From: UBA7477 sp045602925
GTDB taxonomy: Bacteria > Bacillota > Clostridia > Oscillospirales > Ruminococcaceae
Direction of reading: 5' to 3'
Length of the DNA stretch: 64,000 bases
Assembly: GCA_045602925.1 (NCBI GenBank)
Contig: JAZSCN010000041.1
Span: 62,001 to 126,000 of the forward strand
Below the pieces are notes generated by a model. That model ran no database searches. It was given only the letters and a program-made list of their open reading frames with translations, and was not told the origin of the DNA. This document shows positions 9,417 through 17,358 of this stretch, in pieces (position 1 is the stretch's first letter; each line of letters begins with the position of its first letter). A program made the translations under genes and the position numbers.

Positions 9417-9461
9417 TATTACAACAAGTTTGTGCTTGAAAAATATGCGAGGGGAATAAAT

Positions 9462-9704
9462 ATGAAATCGACAGGTATTACAAGGACGGTAGACGAGCTT
9501 GGAAGAATAGTTCTACCAATTGAGCTTAGAAGAAGCTTTGGCATTGACATTAAGGACCCAATTGAGATTTACACAGATGATGACAAAATTATTCTCAAGA
9601 AGTTCCAGAGGACTTGTGTCTTCTGTGGTTCTCCTGAAGACATTGTACTTTTTAATGACAAGGCAATTTGTCCTGATTGTCTAAAAAAGCTTAAAAATAT
9701 GTAA
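9462..9704 (+). CDS. abrB: AbrB/SpoVT-family transition-state regulator
   Basis: 80-residue DNA-binding protein. The ATG at 9462 follows GAGGGG; the longer frame upstream lacks a site. Residues 1-50 are the swapped-hairpin AbrB domain (MKSTGITRTVDELGRIVLP, then ELRRSFGI). The C-terminal part has a CVFC...CPDC pair of CxxC motifs, a zinc-ribbon-like tail seen in clostridial AbrB proteins. Such regulators control the onset of stationary phase and sporulation. Its place divergent from spmA, with only about 185 bp between start codons, suggests it may influence that operon, though no operator can be identified by eye. Confidence 0.93.
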   Translation: MKSTGITRTVDELGRIVLPIELRRSFGIDIKDPIEIYTDDDKIILKKFQRTCVFCGSPEDIVLFNDKAICPDCLKKLKNM

Positions 9705-9716
9705 CATTACTACGGC

Positions 9717-9745
9717 GAGCAGTTTTTACTGCTCGTTTTATTTTA
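9717..9745 (+). terminator. abrB terminator
   Basis: GAGCAGT and ACTGCTC arms (9717-9723, 9728-9734) with a TTTT loop, then a T-rich tail. Confidence 0.88.
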
Positions 9746-9773
9746 TTCCTGTTAGCCCAAAAATAGTACAAGC

Positions 9774-9810
9774 AAAAAAATAAAGTCGGCAGAGAATTCC
9801 CTACCGACTT
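9774..9810 (-). terminator. spoVS terminator
   Basis: Minus-strand inverted repeat with AAGTCGG arms (9783-9810), followed by a run of seven T. Confidence 0.88.
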
Positions 9811-9825
9811 AAAGCTCTATTAATT

Positions 9826-10086
9826 TTATCTAGGCTGACAAATCAATCTTATAGCTGTTCTTTCTTCGCCATTGATATTAACATTAGCAAATTCAGGAAC
9901 ACAGATGAGCTCAATTTCCGACATTTCAAGATAGCTTCTTGCAATTGCAACAGCCTTTATAGCCTGATTAGTTGCACCGGCTCCGACTGCTTGAACCTCA
10001 ACCTCGCCAAATTCCTTAACAACCCCGGAAATTGCCCCTGCAACAGAATTAGGGACTGACTTGGCAGATACCTTTAAAATCTCCAT
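9826..10086 (-). CDS. spoVS: Stage V sporulation protein S
   Basis: 86 residues, full length for this highly conserved small family. The start MEILKVSAKS at 10086 follows GGGAGGAG. Conserved core: SVAGAISGVVKE, VQAVGAGATNQAIKA and a C-terminal IRLICQPR-like end. SpoVS has an Alba-like fold and affects septation and coat assembly in Bacillus. It has its own promoter and terminator but sits directly after ymdB, the usual gene order in Firmicutes (rny-ymdB-spoVS); rny is not here. Confidence 0.96.
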   Translation of the reverse strand: MEILKVSAKSVPNSVAGAISGVVKEFGEVEVQAVGAGATNQAIKAVAIARSYLEMSEIELICVPEFANVNINGEERTAIRLICQPR

Positions 10087-10124
10087 ATATGCTCCTCCCA
10101 CTATTAAAGTAATATTATGTTTTA

Positions 10125-10153
10125 ATAATAAACTATTACATTCAAAAATTCAA
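10125..10153 (-). promoter_or_regulatory. spoVS promoter
   Basis: TTGAAT, 17 bp, TATTAT on the minus strand, between ymdB and spoVS. A sigma-H promoter, as used by Bacillus spoVS, was looked for and not convincing. Confidence 0.5.
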
Positions 10154-10176
10154 GTGGTTTGAAAAAAGTTTGTTAA

Positions 10177-10944
10177 CTATCTCCAAATAATTCTTTCTAT
10201 TTTGTTAGCCTTGCCTAGCTTTTCATCGAATTCTACGACGACTGCATTTATGAAGCAGGGGTTCTTGCTTTCCTCAAACTTTACGGGATAATGGAATCTT
10301 TGCTTATTAATTGCTATACTACTCTCAACGCCAAGAACCGAAATCTCCGGACCTGTCATACCTACGTCTGTGATATAGGCAGTATGGTCGGCGTAAATGG
10401 TTTCGTCGGCTGTTTGGACGTGTGTATGTGTTCCGAGGACTGCTGTTACCTTGCCTGCTAAATACTGTCCCATAGCTTTTTTCTCGGCAGTTGCTTCGGC
10501 ATGAAAATCGACAAAGATATTAGGTGTAGAAAGCTCGCTGAGCACATTATCCATTACTGTAAAGGGGTTTTCGAGAGCTTCCATATAAACAACGCCCTGC
10601 AAGTTTACAAAGGCAATTGAAGTTTTACCCAAGTCGAGGACATAGCTTCCGTGACCGATAACGCCCTCGGGGTAATTTATTGGACGAAGGAGAAAATCAT
10701 TCTTATCGAACATTTCCACAAAATCTCTACGCTTAAAGCAATGGTTACCTGTAGTAATAACGTCCACGCCCATACCGACGAGCTGTGACATTGATGCTTT
10801 AGTGATACCGTTACCCTGCGCAGAATTTTCGCCATTAACGACAGTGATATCGATGCCATACTGCTTTTTAATCTCATAGAGATTTTTTTCTAAAAAGCTA
10901 CAACCGATTTCACCGACTACGTCGCCGACAAATATAAGCTTCAT
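10177..10944 (-). CDS. ymdB: YmdB-family metallophosphoesterase
   Basis: 255-residue 2',3'-cyclic-nucleotide phosphodiesterase-type enzyme with two metals. Motifs: GDVVG at 7-11, GEN near 38, GNH near 67, FHAEATAEK near 147 and GTHTHVQT near 171. The usual Trp-Asp after GNH is replaced (GNHCFKRRD), while the metal ligands themselves are kept. In Bacillus YmdB affects RNase Y-related mRNA levels and late development. ATG at 10944 follows AAAGGGG. It lies downstream of the kor operon after a hairpin at 10974-11000 and upstream of spoVS. Confidence 0.93.
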   Translation of the reverse strand: MKLIFVGDVVGEIGCSFLEKNLYEIKKQYGIDITVVNGENSAQGNGITKASMSQLVGMGVDVITTGNHCFKRRDFVEMFDKNDFLLRPINYPEGVIGHGSYVLDLGKTSIAFVNLQGVVYMEALENPFTVMDNVLSELSTPNIFVDFHAEATAEKKAMGQYLAGKVTAVLGTHTHVQTADETIYADHTAYITDVGMTGPEISVLGVESSIAINKQRFHYPVKFEESKNPCFINAVVVEFDEKLGKANKIERIIWR

Positions 10945-10973
10945 TCAAATTCCCCTTTCAAGAGATAACAAAC

Positions 10974-11000
10974 GGGCTGCCGCAGAATACACGGCAGTCC
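10974..11000 (-). other. Intercistronic hairpin, korC-ymdB
   Basis: Near-perfect 9-bp stem (10974-10982 with 10992-11000) between korC and ymdB. On the minus strand it is followed by GTTTGTT rather than a pure T run, so it may be a weak terminator or an mRNA-processing or stabilising element. Confidence 0.45.
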
Positions 11001-11019
11001 GAAAATTTTGATATAGTGA

Positions 11020-11550
11020 TTACTGAGCTCTACCGATACCGATTGCACGGAGATTGTTATCGATAAGGAAAGCCTTAGCCGGTGGAACAATCTTTTCGAG
11101 TGCCTTACGGATAATTTCATCAGTAAACATACCGGTTTCCTGTAAAACCTTGCCGAGAAGGATGATATTAGAACCCTTTGGAAGGTCATTATCAGCTTCG
11201 AGCTGTGTTGCAGGAACATAATAGCAGTCGATATCGGTTCTATCTGACTTTGTTTCAACAAGAGTGCTGTCTACGAAAGCCTTACCGCCTGCCTTAACCT
11301 TACCGATAAACTTATCGAAAGAAGGCTGGTTGAGTGCTACTAAAACGTTAGGCTCTGTTACGAGTGGAGAACCGATTGGTTCATCGGAGATACATACTGA
11401 ACAGTTACAGGTACCGCCACGCATTTCCGGGCCGTAGGATGGAAGCCATGAAATTTCTTTTTCTGAAATAAGTGCACAATATGCGAGGAGCTTTCCTGCA
11501 AAGAGCACGCCCTGTCCACCGAAGCCTGCGAGTAAGATATTATAATTCAT
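11020..11550 (-). CDS. korC: 2-oxoacid:ferredoxin oxidoreductase, gamma subunit
   Basis: 176 residues, full-length gamma domain. The N-terminal AGFGGQGVLFAGKLLA glycine motif and the SYGPEMRGGTCNC segment are diagnostic of KorC/VorC-type subunits. The enzyme decarboxylates a 2-oxoacid to the acyl-CoA, passing electrons to ferredoxin; here it could act on 2-oxoglutarate or branched-chain oxoacids. It overlaps korB by one base (TAATG) and is last in the D-A-B-C order. Confidence 0.93.
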   Translation of the reverse strand: MNYNILLAGFGGQGVLFAGKLLAYCALISEKEISWLPSYGPEMRGGTCNCSVCISDEPIGSPLVTEPNVLVALNQPSFDKFIGKVKAGGKAFVDSTLVETKSDRTDIDCYYVPATQLEADNDLPKGSNIILLGKVLQETGMFTDEIIRKALEKIVPPAKAFLIDNNLRAIGIGRAQ

Positions 11551-12302
11551 TAGTCATTACCTCCTGCAACAGAATCCTTATATACACCGAGTGGGTAGTA
11601 TGGAATCATTTCCTCACGGAGTCTCTTAAGAGAATCTGTAGGAGTAAGTCCCCAGTTTGTAGGACAAGTTGAGAGGACCTCTACGATAGAAAAGCCCTTC
11701 TTTTCCTTCTGATTTTCGAAAGCCTTTCTGATAGCTTTCTTAGCTTCTCTGATATGAGGTACGCTGTCTACAGCAACTCTCTGTGCGAGTGCTACTCCTG
11801 TGAGTGTAGAGAGCATTTCGCTTACTCTTACAGGGTAACCTGCGAGCTCAGGATTACGTCCGAATGGAGTTGTCTGAGTAACCTGACCAGGAAGAGTTGT
11901 AGGAGCCATCTGTCCACCTGTCATTCCGTAGATAGTATTATTAATAAAGATTACGACGATATTCTCGCCTCTTGTAGCTGCGTGTACAGTTTCAGCTGTA
12001 CCGATAGCAGCGAGGTCGCCGTCGCCCTGATATGTAAATACGAACTTATCTGGATTTGTTCTCTTTACGCCTGTTGCAACAGCTGGAGCTCTACCGTGAG
12101 GAGCTTCAATCATATCGCAACCAAAATAGTTATATGCCATAACTGAGCATCCAACAGGGCAAACACCAACTGTATCGCCTTCGATACCCATTTCATCCAT
12201 TACCTCAGCAACGAGTCTATGTACTATACCGTGAGTACAGCCCGGACAGTAATGCAGAGGAACGTCACAGAGTGACTTTGGTCTTTCAAATACTACAGCC
12301 AT
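11550..12302 (-). CDS. korB: 2-oxoacid:ferredoxin oxidoreductase, beta (thiamine-PP) subunit
   Basis: 250 residues. The N-terminal CPGC motif (about 19-22), the CPVGCS segment and the thiamine-diphosphate motif GDGDLAAIGTAE...NN (about 92-122) place it as the cofactor-binding subunit. IYGMTGGQMAPTT is typical of this family. Start codon overlaps the korA stop by one base, with GGGAGG upstream inside korA. Kor and Vor types cannot be told apart with confidence from sequence reading alone. Confidence 0.94.
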   Translation of the reverse strand: MAVVFERPKSLCDVPLHYCPGCTHGIVHRLVAEVMDEMGIEGDTVGVCPVGCSVMAYNYFGCDMIEAPHGRAPAVATGVKRTNPDKFVFTYQGDGDLAAIGTAETVHAATRGENIVVIFINNTIYGMTGGQMAPTTLPGQVTQTTPFGRNPELAGYPVRVSEMLSTLTGVALAQRVAVDSVPHIREAKKAIRKAFENQKEKKGFSIVEVLSTCPTNWGLTPTDSLKRLREEMIPYYPLGVYKDSVAGGND

Positions 12303-13360
12303 TACTTATTACCTCCCATAGCTTGGATTTTTGCAAGAACTTCAGCAGGTGTAGGAATTACGCCGCCTGTTCTTCCGAAGAACTCAACCGGCTTTGAGCA
12401 GTTAAGTGCAAGCTTAATATCATCTATCATCTGTCCCATTGACATTTCTACAGAAAGAATCTTTGTAGCGTTCTTGGAAGCTTCCTGGAGCTCCTTCACA
12501 GGGAATGGCCATACTGTCTTTGGTCTGAACATACCAACCTTAATGCCCATAGCTCTAGCTTCGTTTACAGCACTCTTTACTACTCTTGCAGTAGCACCGA
12601 ATGCACATACGAGGATATCTGCATCCTCTGTCATATAGAGTTCTGCGTCAGTTTCAGTCTGCTTGATTACGTCATACTTAGCAAAACGCTCTACAACTGT
12701 CTTTTCGAGCTCTTCAGGTGTAAGGTAGAGAGAATTAATGATGTGATGCTCTCTCTGTCCCTTATGACCGTTTGCAGCCCAAGCGGACTTATCGTGTACC
12801 TTCTGCTCAATTTCAGGGAACACTACAGGTTCCATCATCTGACCTAAAAGGCCGTCAGCTAAAATCATTGCAGGCATACGGTATGTATCAGCCTTATCGA
12901 AAGCCTTGATAACCATATCAACCATTTCCTGAACGGAAGCAGGAGCATATACCAAGAGGTGGAAGTCGCCGTGAGCGAGTCCCTTTGTAGCCTGCCAATA
13001 GTCAGCCTGTGATGGCTGGATACCACCGAGACCTGGGCCACCTCTTTCAACGTTTATAATTACGCAAGGAAGGTCGGAACCGGCGATATATGAGATACCC
13101 TCACTCTTGAGTGAGATTCCAGGTGATGACGAAGATGTCATAGCTCTGACGCCTGTTGAAGCTGCGCCGAGCACCATATTGATTGCGGCAATTTCAGATT
13201 CAGCCTGAAGGAACACGCCACCGTTCTTCTGCATACGCTTTGCCATATAAGCAGCAAGCTCTGTTTGTGGTGTAATAGGGTATCCAAAGAAGCACTTACA
13301 GCCGGCTCTCATTGCAGCTTCGGCTAATGCTTCGTTACCCTTCATTAAATTCTTTTCCAA
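12302..13360 (-). CDS. korA: 2-oxoacid:ferredoxin oxidoreductase, alpha subunit
   Basis: 352 residues, covering the pyrimidine-binding domain and transketolase C-terminal-like domain, as is normal for the separate alpha subunit. Diagnostic segments: GYPITPQTELAAYMA near 24-38, MTSSSSPGISLKSEGISY and the RGGPGLGG segment. The start is TTG at 13360, placed 8 bases after AGGGAG; the internal ATG six codons later lacks a site. It follows korD with a 37-bp gap. Confidence 0.94.
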   Translation of the reverse strand: MEKNLMKGNEALAEAAMRAGCKCFFGYPITPQTELAAYMAKRMQKNGGVFLQAESEIAAINMVLGAASTGVRAMTSSSSPGISLKSEGISYIAGSDLPCVIINVERGGPGLGGIQPSQADYWQATKGLAHGDFHLLVYAPASVQEMVDMVIKAFDKADTYRMPAMILADGLLGQMMEPVVFPEIEQKVHDKSAWAANGHKGQREHHIINSLYLTPEELEKTVVERFAKYDVIKQTETDAELYMTEDADILVCAFGATARVVKSAVNEARAMGIKVGMFRPKTVWPFPVKELQEASKNATKILSVEMSMGQMIDDIKLALNCSKPVEFFGRTGGVIPTPAEVLAKIQAMGGNK

Positions 13361-13397
13361 GTTTTTTACTCCCTTCGAATATAATATAAATAGGGTT

Positions 13398-13604
13398 TTA
13401 CTTTTCTACTGTAATACAGCAGTCAGGACACATCATTGCACACATTGCGCAACCGATGCAAGCATTATCGTCTGTACATTCAGCTGTAAAGTAACCTGCT
13501 TTGTTACGCTTTTCCTTATTAATCGCAACAATATTCTTTGGACAAGCCTGAACGCAGAGCCCACAGCCTTTACATCTTTCTGTTCTTACAGTCATCTTTG
13601 CCAT
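13398..13604 (-). CDS. korD: 2-oxoacid:ferredoxin oxidoreductase, delta (ferredoxin) subunit
   Basis: 68-residue ferredoxin with two [4Fe-4S] motifs. The first is CKGCGLCVQACP; the second is CIGCAMCAMMCP, followed by two further cysteines. It would carry electrons from the KorABC core to soluble ferredoxin. A strong AAGGAGAAGAGG site precedes the ATG. The gene is second in the operon, after the ParA-like ATPase. Confidence 0.94.
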   Translation of the reverse strand: MAKMTVRTERCKGCGLCVQACPKNIVAINKEKRNKAGYFTAECTDDNACIGCAMCAMMCPDCCITVEK

Positions 13605-13650
13605 TTTCCTCTTCTCCTTTCATAAAAGGGTTTTACAAGCGACAGCTTAT

Positions 13651-14304
13651 CTATCTTTCCCAAAACGGCTTGACATAGATTTCAATTTGCTTAAATCTGT
13701 TATCGTCAAGACCGACTCTCTTAGGTACGGTAGAAAAAACTATCGGAAGATTTACTGATTGTGAAACCATATCTGCATATGGCAGGGATGAAATAACTGT
13801 ATCCTCCAGTGTATCGCATCCGAGATTCGAGTTGTTTATGATACCGGTATGTTTTATTCTTGATGCAGCTTCGATATTATACATAAGCTCGACAGCTTCT
13901 GACGGCTCCTTAGTAAGATATCTATATCTGTTTATTACATAAAACATATCAAGGTTGTCACCAAATTCATTAAGCGCTGCTGAAAACCTACCGAGTGCAA
14001 TTGCACCGTCGTCATCGCCACCGACGTCGATTATCAAGTATCCGTCGGTTTTTGCAATTCTTTCGATATCAAAATTAAGGGCTGGGATATCGAGATTTGT
14101 ATTAGCATAGGAAGGAGTGATAAGCTCAATTCCATTTTCGCCAAACATCTTTGCAAAATCGGCTGTTCTGAAATATGGGTTTACAATATCGAGGTCGACA
14201 ACGGTTACCTTCTTCCCTTCCTGAGCCGCTTCCATAGCGAGATTAGTAGAGATATTGGATTTTCCGCTACCGTAATGTCCTGTTATAATTGTTACCTTAC
14301 GCAT
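13651..14304 (-). CDS. ParA/MinD-type P-loop ATPase linked to kor operon
   Basis: 217 residues. Deviant Walker A motif GHYGSGKSN at 9-17, DLDIVNPYFR near 37-46 as the switch region and LIIDVGGDDDG near 92 as Walker B. It belongs to the SIMIBI class (MinD/ParA/CooC-like). It is the first gene after the promoter at 14337-14365, and korDABC follows after 46 bp. That placement suggests a role tied to the iron-sulfur/thiamine enzyme, such as cluster loading or assembly, by analogy with CooC or Mrp; this is inference. No partner ParB or MinE is nearby. Confidence 0.75.
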   Translation of the reverse strand: MRKVTIITGHYGSGKSNISTNLAMEAAQEGKKVTVVDLDIVNPYFRTADFAKMFGENGIELITPSYANTNLDIPALNFDIERIAKTDGYLIIDVGGDDDGAIALGRFSAALNEFGDNLDMFYVINRYRYLTKEPSEAVELMYNIEAASRIKHTGIINNSNLGCDTLEDTVISSLPYADMVSQSVNLPIVFSTVPKRVGLDDNRFKQIEIYVKPFWER

Positions 14305-14336
14305 ACTTTACCTTTCCAAATTCGCTTTAAAGTGTT

Positions 14337-14365
14337 ATTATACCACATTTTCCGACTAAATGCAA
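14337..14365 (-). promoter_or_regulatory. Promoter of the ATPase-korDABC operon
   Basis: TTGCAT, 17 bp, TATAAT on the minus strand, between dacF and the ATPase gene. Confidence 0.75.
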
Positions 14366-14377
14366 CCGTTTTATTGT

Positions 14378-15778
14378 TTAGTCCTCGTAGTCATCGTCAT
14401 ACTCGTCATCATACTCATCGTCGTACTCGTCGTCATACTCGCCCTCGTACTTCTTCTTGCTTCTCTTATGGAACATTACTGCTGCAAAAATGAGTATATA
14501 GAGTAAAACTGCGCCGATACCGACGATAATAGCAATCTTAAAATGATTTGATTCTGTAAATGACTTAGAGACTTTAGTTTCTGACTTTACGTCATCTCTT
14601 TCGACGCCAGCTACTGCGACGAGGTCGACGGTAACGATTGTTTGTCCGTCATAGGTAAGCTCTAATGTACCGAGCTTTTGGCCGATATCTACAGGAGCTA
14701 CGACGCTCTTATCGAGAGTAACCTTCTGTCTAATCTGATTAATTGAAACGTTCTTAGGCCAGAGTCTGGAATAGGACATTTGTGGCTTAACGCAGACATA
14801 GTCATTCTTTCCGTACTCGACAGCTACCTCGCCCTTTTCAGAGGATTCGTCAACGAGAACTGTATATTCAAGCTCGGTAAATGCCCAGTCATAAAGCTCC
14901 TTATGGTCGAGACAATTATACATTGTTGAGTTACCATCCTGGTCATAGCCGTCGGCGCCCATAGTAACTATCATATAGGTATAGCCATTTCTCTCGGCAG
15001 TAGAAACGAGACATCTGCCTGCTGCGTCAAGAAATCCTGTCTTTATACCCTTTGCAAATCTATAGTAATACTGGGAGCCTTCGACAAGCATCTTATTAGA
15101 AGTGATAATCTTAGTTCCTTCAGGGTGCTCATCAGTCGCAGGCATCAAATATGAAGGCTTATTACAAATCTCCATAAACAAAGGATACTTATTCATAGCA
15201 TAGGTTGCAAGCTTTGCCATATCCTCGCAGGTTGTATAGTTATTATCCGCAAAAAGTCCATGAGCGTTGGAGAAATGGGTACCTGTCATTTCGAGCTCCT
15301 GTGCCTTTTCGTTCATCTTTTCTACAAAGGCTTCGATACTGCCGCACATATCTATTGCGAGAATATTAGCAGCTTCACAGGCAGATGGAATCATTAGGGC
15401 GTGAAGCAAGTCATAATATGTAACCTCTTCACCACGACGGATATCTGCATTAGAACAACCTGTTCCGTCGAGCTCATCAAAAGCAGCCGAACCACCACTT
15501 GCTGACTCGTTCATAAGCTTATTGGCATCACCGTCATAGGCTTCTAAGACGATAAGGCAGGTCATAATCTTAGTGAGTGAGGCAGGGACTCTTTGCTGGT
15601 CAGAGTTCTTTGAATACACGACCTCATTTGTATCGAGATTAATCACATACGCAGCCTCTGAATTGAGCTGGACGTCGTTATCGAAGGTAATAGCTGATGC
15701 TTCGATACCGAAGAATCCATTAGCTATTGTAATTACCATCACAAAGACTGTCACGATAGAAATCAATTTCTTTTTCAT
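14378..15778 (-). CDS. D-alanyl-D-alanine carboxypeptidase, membrane-anchored, SAC-motif variant
   Basis: 466-residue low-molecular-weight penicillin-binding protein (peptidase S11, PBP5/DacF type) that trims peptidoglycan stem peptides outside the membrane. Signal peptide 1-28; active-site SLTK at 67-70; KTG at 246-248. The second motif, normally SGN, is S132-A133-C134, so the usual Asn is Cys; an SGC variant is known in the Streptomyces K15 DD-peptidase. After the PBP5_C-like domain there is a transmembrane helix (about 424-446), a basic stretch and then a tail of YDDE repeats. That anchoring is by a C-terminal helix instead of the usual amphipathic end. Downstream of the nuclease-like gene by 9 bp. 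Confidence 0.9.
   Translation of the reverse strand: MKKKLISIVTVFVMVITIANGFFGIEASAITFDNDVQLNSEAAYVINLDTNEVVYSKNSDQQRVPASLTKIMTCLIVLEAYDGDANKLMNESASGGSAAFDELDGTGCSNADIRRGEEVTYYDLLHALMIPSACEAANILAIDMCGSIEAFVEKMNEKAQELEMTGTHFSNAHGLFADNNYTTCEDMAKLATYAMNKYPLFMEICNKPSYLMPATDEHPEGTKIITSNKMLVEGSQYYYRFAKGIKTGFLDAAGRCLVSTAERNGYTYMIVTMGADGYDQDGNSTMYNCLDHKELYDWAFTELEYTVLVDESSEKGEVAVEYGKNDYVCVKPQMSYSRLWPKNVSINQIRQKVTLDKSVVAPVDIGQKLGTLELTYDGQTIVTVDLVAVAGVERDDVKSETKVSKSFTESNHFKIAIIVGIGAVLLYILIFAAVMFHKRSKKKYEGEYDDEYDDEYDDEYDDDYED
14387..14440. repeat. 12-bp tandem repeats encoding the acidic YDDE tail
   Basis: About four and a half imperfect 12-base units at the 3' end of the carboxypeptidase gene. They keep frame and encode Tyr-Asp-Asp-Glu units in the predicted cytoplasmic tail. 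Synonymous differences between units argue for selection on the peptide. Copy number could vary between strains by slippage. Confidence 0.85.
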
Positions 15779-15787
15779 AGCGTTCTG

Positions 15788-16531
15788 TTACTCCTTTATT
15801 CTGTATATATATTCTCTGTTTTTGCCTTTTCCGACAAAGCAGATTTTTTCGAGATAAATCAGCATATTTATCACGCGTCTGGCGTTACCTGTATGGGTTT
15901 TACAAAGCTTAGCGAAGTCCTTACAAGTAAACTCCTCCGGGAGACCTTCGGGGATAAATTTAGTATAGTCATCGGGGCAATCAAATTCGACCTCGTCAAG
16001 AAGTGCTATTGGCACTCTATCGACACGGAGACTTCCTTCTCGTCTGTTTTTCTTACCCTTACCGACAAATCTTGTTTCTTCAAGCTCGAGCATACAAAGC
16101 TTCAGATGAAACCTTGGATTATCGAGTGCATATCTAATCACATAAAGCTCATCGGCGGCATCATAGATTGTTGCACGCTTTGGAGATTTTCGTTTTTCTA
16201 TAAGCTCTCCCGTATCACCATCGAGCCAGACAAGATGCTTAACAGCTGCCATAGGATACACTACTGTTACGTTACAATACTCCAAGAAAACATCGAGCTT
16301 TTTTATGAGCTTTCCGAAATTTGCGGTTTGGATTTCTATTATGCCGTTCTCACCGACGATATCGGCGACAAAGCTACCGACTTTAATTTCGTGATTTTCC
16401 TCATATGGCTCGTAATATTCCTTCAACACGGCGTGGAGAGTTTTCTCACCAAGAGTACCTATTCCGCCTTCCTGCTGTCTTTGACGGCTAAGCACCTTCT
16501 CACAGGCATTTGCAAATTGAAGCTTATCCAT
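15788..16531 (-). CDS. Uncharacterised protein, possible PD-(D/E)XK nuclease-like fold
   Basis: 247 residues, soluble, not assigned to a named family. Residues about 26-85 read GTLGEKTLHAVLKEYY, then VGSFVADIVGENGIIEIQTANF. A glutamate, a VADI aspartate and an EIQT acid-x-polar motif are spaced as in PD-(D/E)XK enzymes, but the catalytic Lys is replaced by Gln. A RKSPKRATIYDAADELY segment follows, and the C-terminal third looks like a winged helix. It overlaps the nucleoside phosphorylase gene by 8 bp and precedes the carboxypeptidase. The fold assignment is inference. Confidence 0.5.
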   Translation of the reverse strand: MDKLQFANACEKVLSRQRQQEGGIGTLGEKTLHAVLKEYYEPYEENHEIKVGSFVADIVGENGIIEIQTANFGKLIKKLDVFLEYCNVTVVYPMAAVKHLVWLDGDTGELIEKRKSPKRATIYDAADELYVIRYALDNPRFHLKLCMLELEETRFVGKGKKNRREGSLRVDRVPIALLDEVEFDCPDDYTKFIPEGLPEEFTCKDFAKLCKTHTGNARRVINMLIYLEKICFVGKGKNREYIYRIKE

Positions 16532-17324
16532 TCTGTGCTTTCTTATCCTTTTCGATAAGTATTTTTATAGCATCTACGGCACATTTTATAGCTCTTGAGG
16601 AATCATGTGTAACCTTATCGGGTAGGTTATTCTTAGACCTTTCGACGTTCCAGAGTGCTGTAAAGACTGCTCCACAACGCTTTTTTCTGGCTGTACATAC
16701 GGCATAGAGTGCTGCACTTTCCATTTCTGAAGTAAGACAACCGCAACGCAGGTATGCGTTCCATCTATACTTTATATCAGCCTCGACAGGTGAACCTTCC
16801 GGTTCGACCTCGCCATAAAAGCTATCTTTAGCATGAACGACGCCGATATGGTATTTATTGCCGACTTCGTTAGTCGAGGTGATTTCGGCAGCTTGCTTTA
16901 AGGCTTCTACTACCTCAAATGTAGCAACTGCAGGATAGTCCTTTGGCAGATACTCATAGGTTGTTCCCTCGCCTCTGACTGCTGCCATTGCTATAACTAA
17001 GTCGCCGCCGGAAACTTCTAAGTCCATTCCACCACTTGTACCGATTCTGACAAATGTATCAGCGCCACACTTTATAAGCTCCTCGACTGCGATTGCAGCA
17101 GACGGGCCGCCGATACCGGTAGAGCAGACCGTGACCTTTTCGCCCAAGAGATAGCCGGTATAGACGTTATATTCTCTATTGCAAGCAACCTGCTTTGCGT
17201 CATCTAAGAGCTCGGCGATTTTTGGGACTCTGCCGGGATCACCGGGTAGAATAACATATTTTCCGACGTCTTCTTTAGTTGTCTTTATATGAAACTGTTT
17301 TTCACAATCCATAATACTTGCCAC
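16524..17324 (-). CDS. udp: Nucleoside phosphorylase, uridine phosphorylase type
   Basis: 266 residues, NP-I family: cleaves a nucleoside with phosphate to base and (deoxy)ribose-1-phosphate. Motifs: ILPGDPGRVPKIA near 25-37, CSTGIGGPSAAI near 67-78, RIGTSGG near 92-98 and the ribose-binding TSEMESAALY near 199-208. The GTG start at 17324 lies 6 bases after GAGGTGA. Substrate choice (uridine or a purine) cannot be fixed by eye. It lies 34 bp after nadC and probably belongs to the nadB-nadC transcript. Confidence 0.88.
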   Translation of the reverse strand: MASIMDCEKQFHIKTTKEDVGKYVILPGDPGRVPKIAELLDDAKQVACNREYNVYTGYLLGEKVTVCSTGIGGPSAAIAVEELIKCGADTFVRIGTSGGMDLEVSGGDLVIAMAAVRGEGTTYEYLPKDYPAVATFEVVEALKQAAEITSTNEVGNKYHIGVVHAKDSFYGEVEPEGSPVEADIKYRWNAYLRCGCLTSEMESAALYAVCTARKKRCGAVFTALWNVERSKNNLPDKVTHDSSRAIKCAVDAIKILIEKDKKAQNG

Positions 17325-17358
17325 GAAAAGTCACCTCTTTTTATATATTTGATTCTTA

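Noticed and set aside
14387..14440. CRISPR-like short repeats
   Set aside because: Units are contiguous 12-base coding repeats without spacers, in frame with the carboxypeptidase tail.
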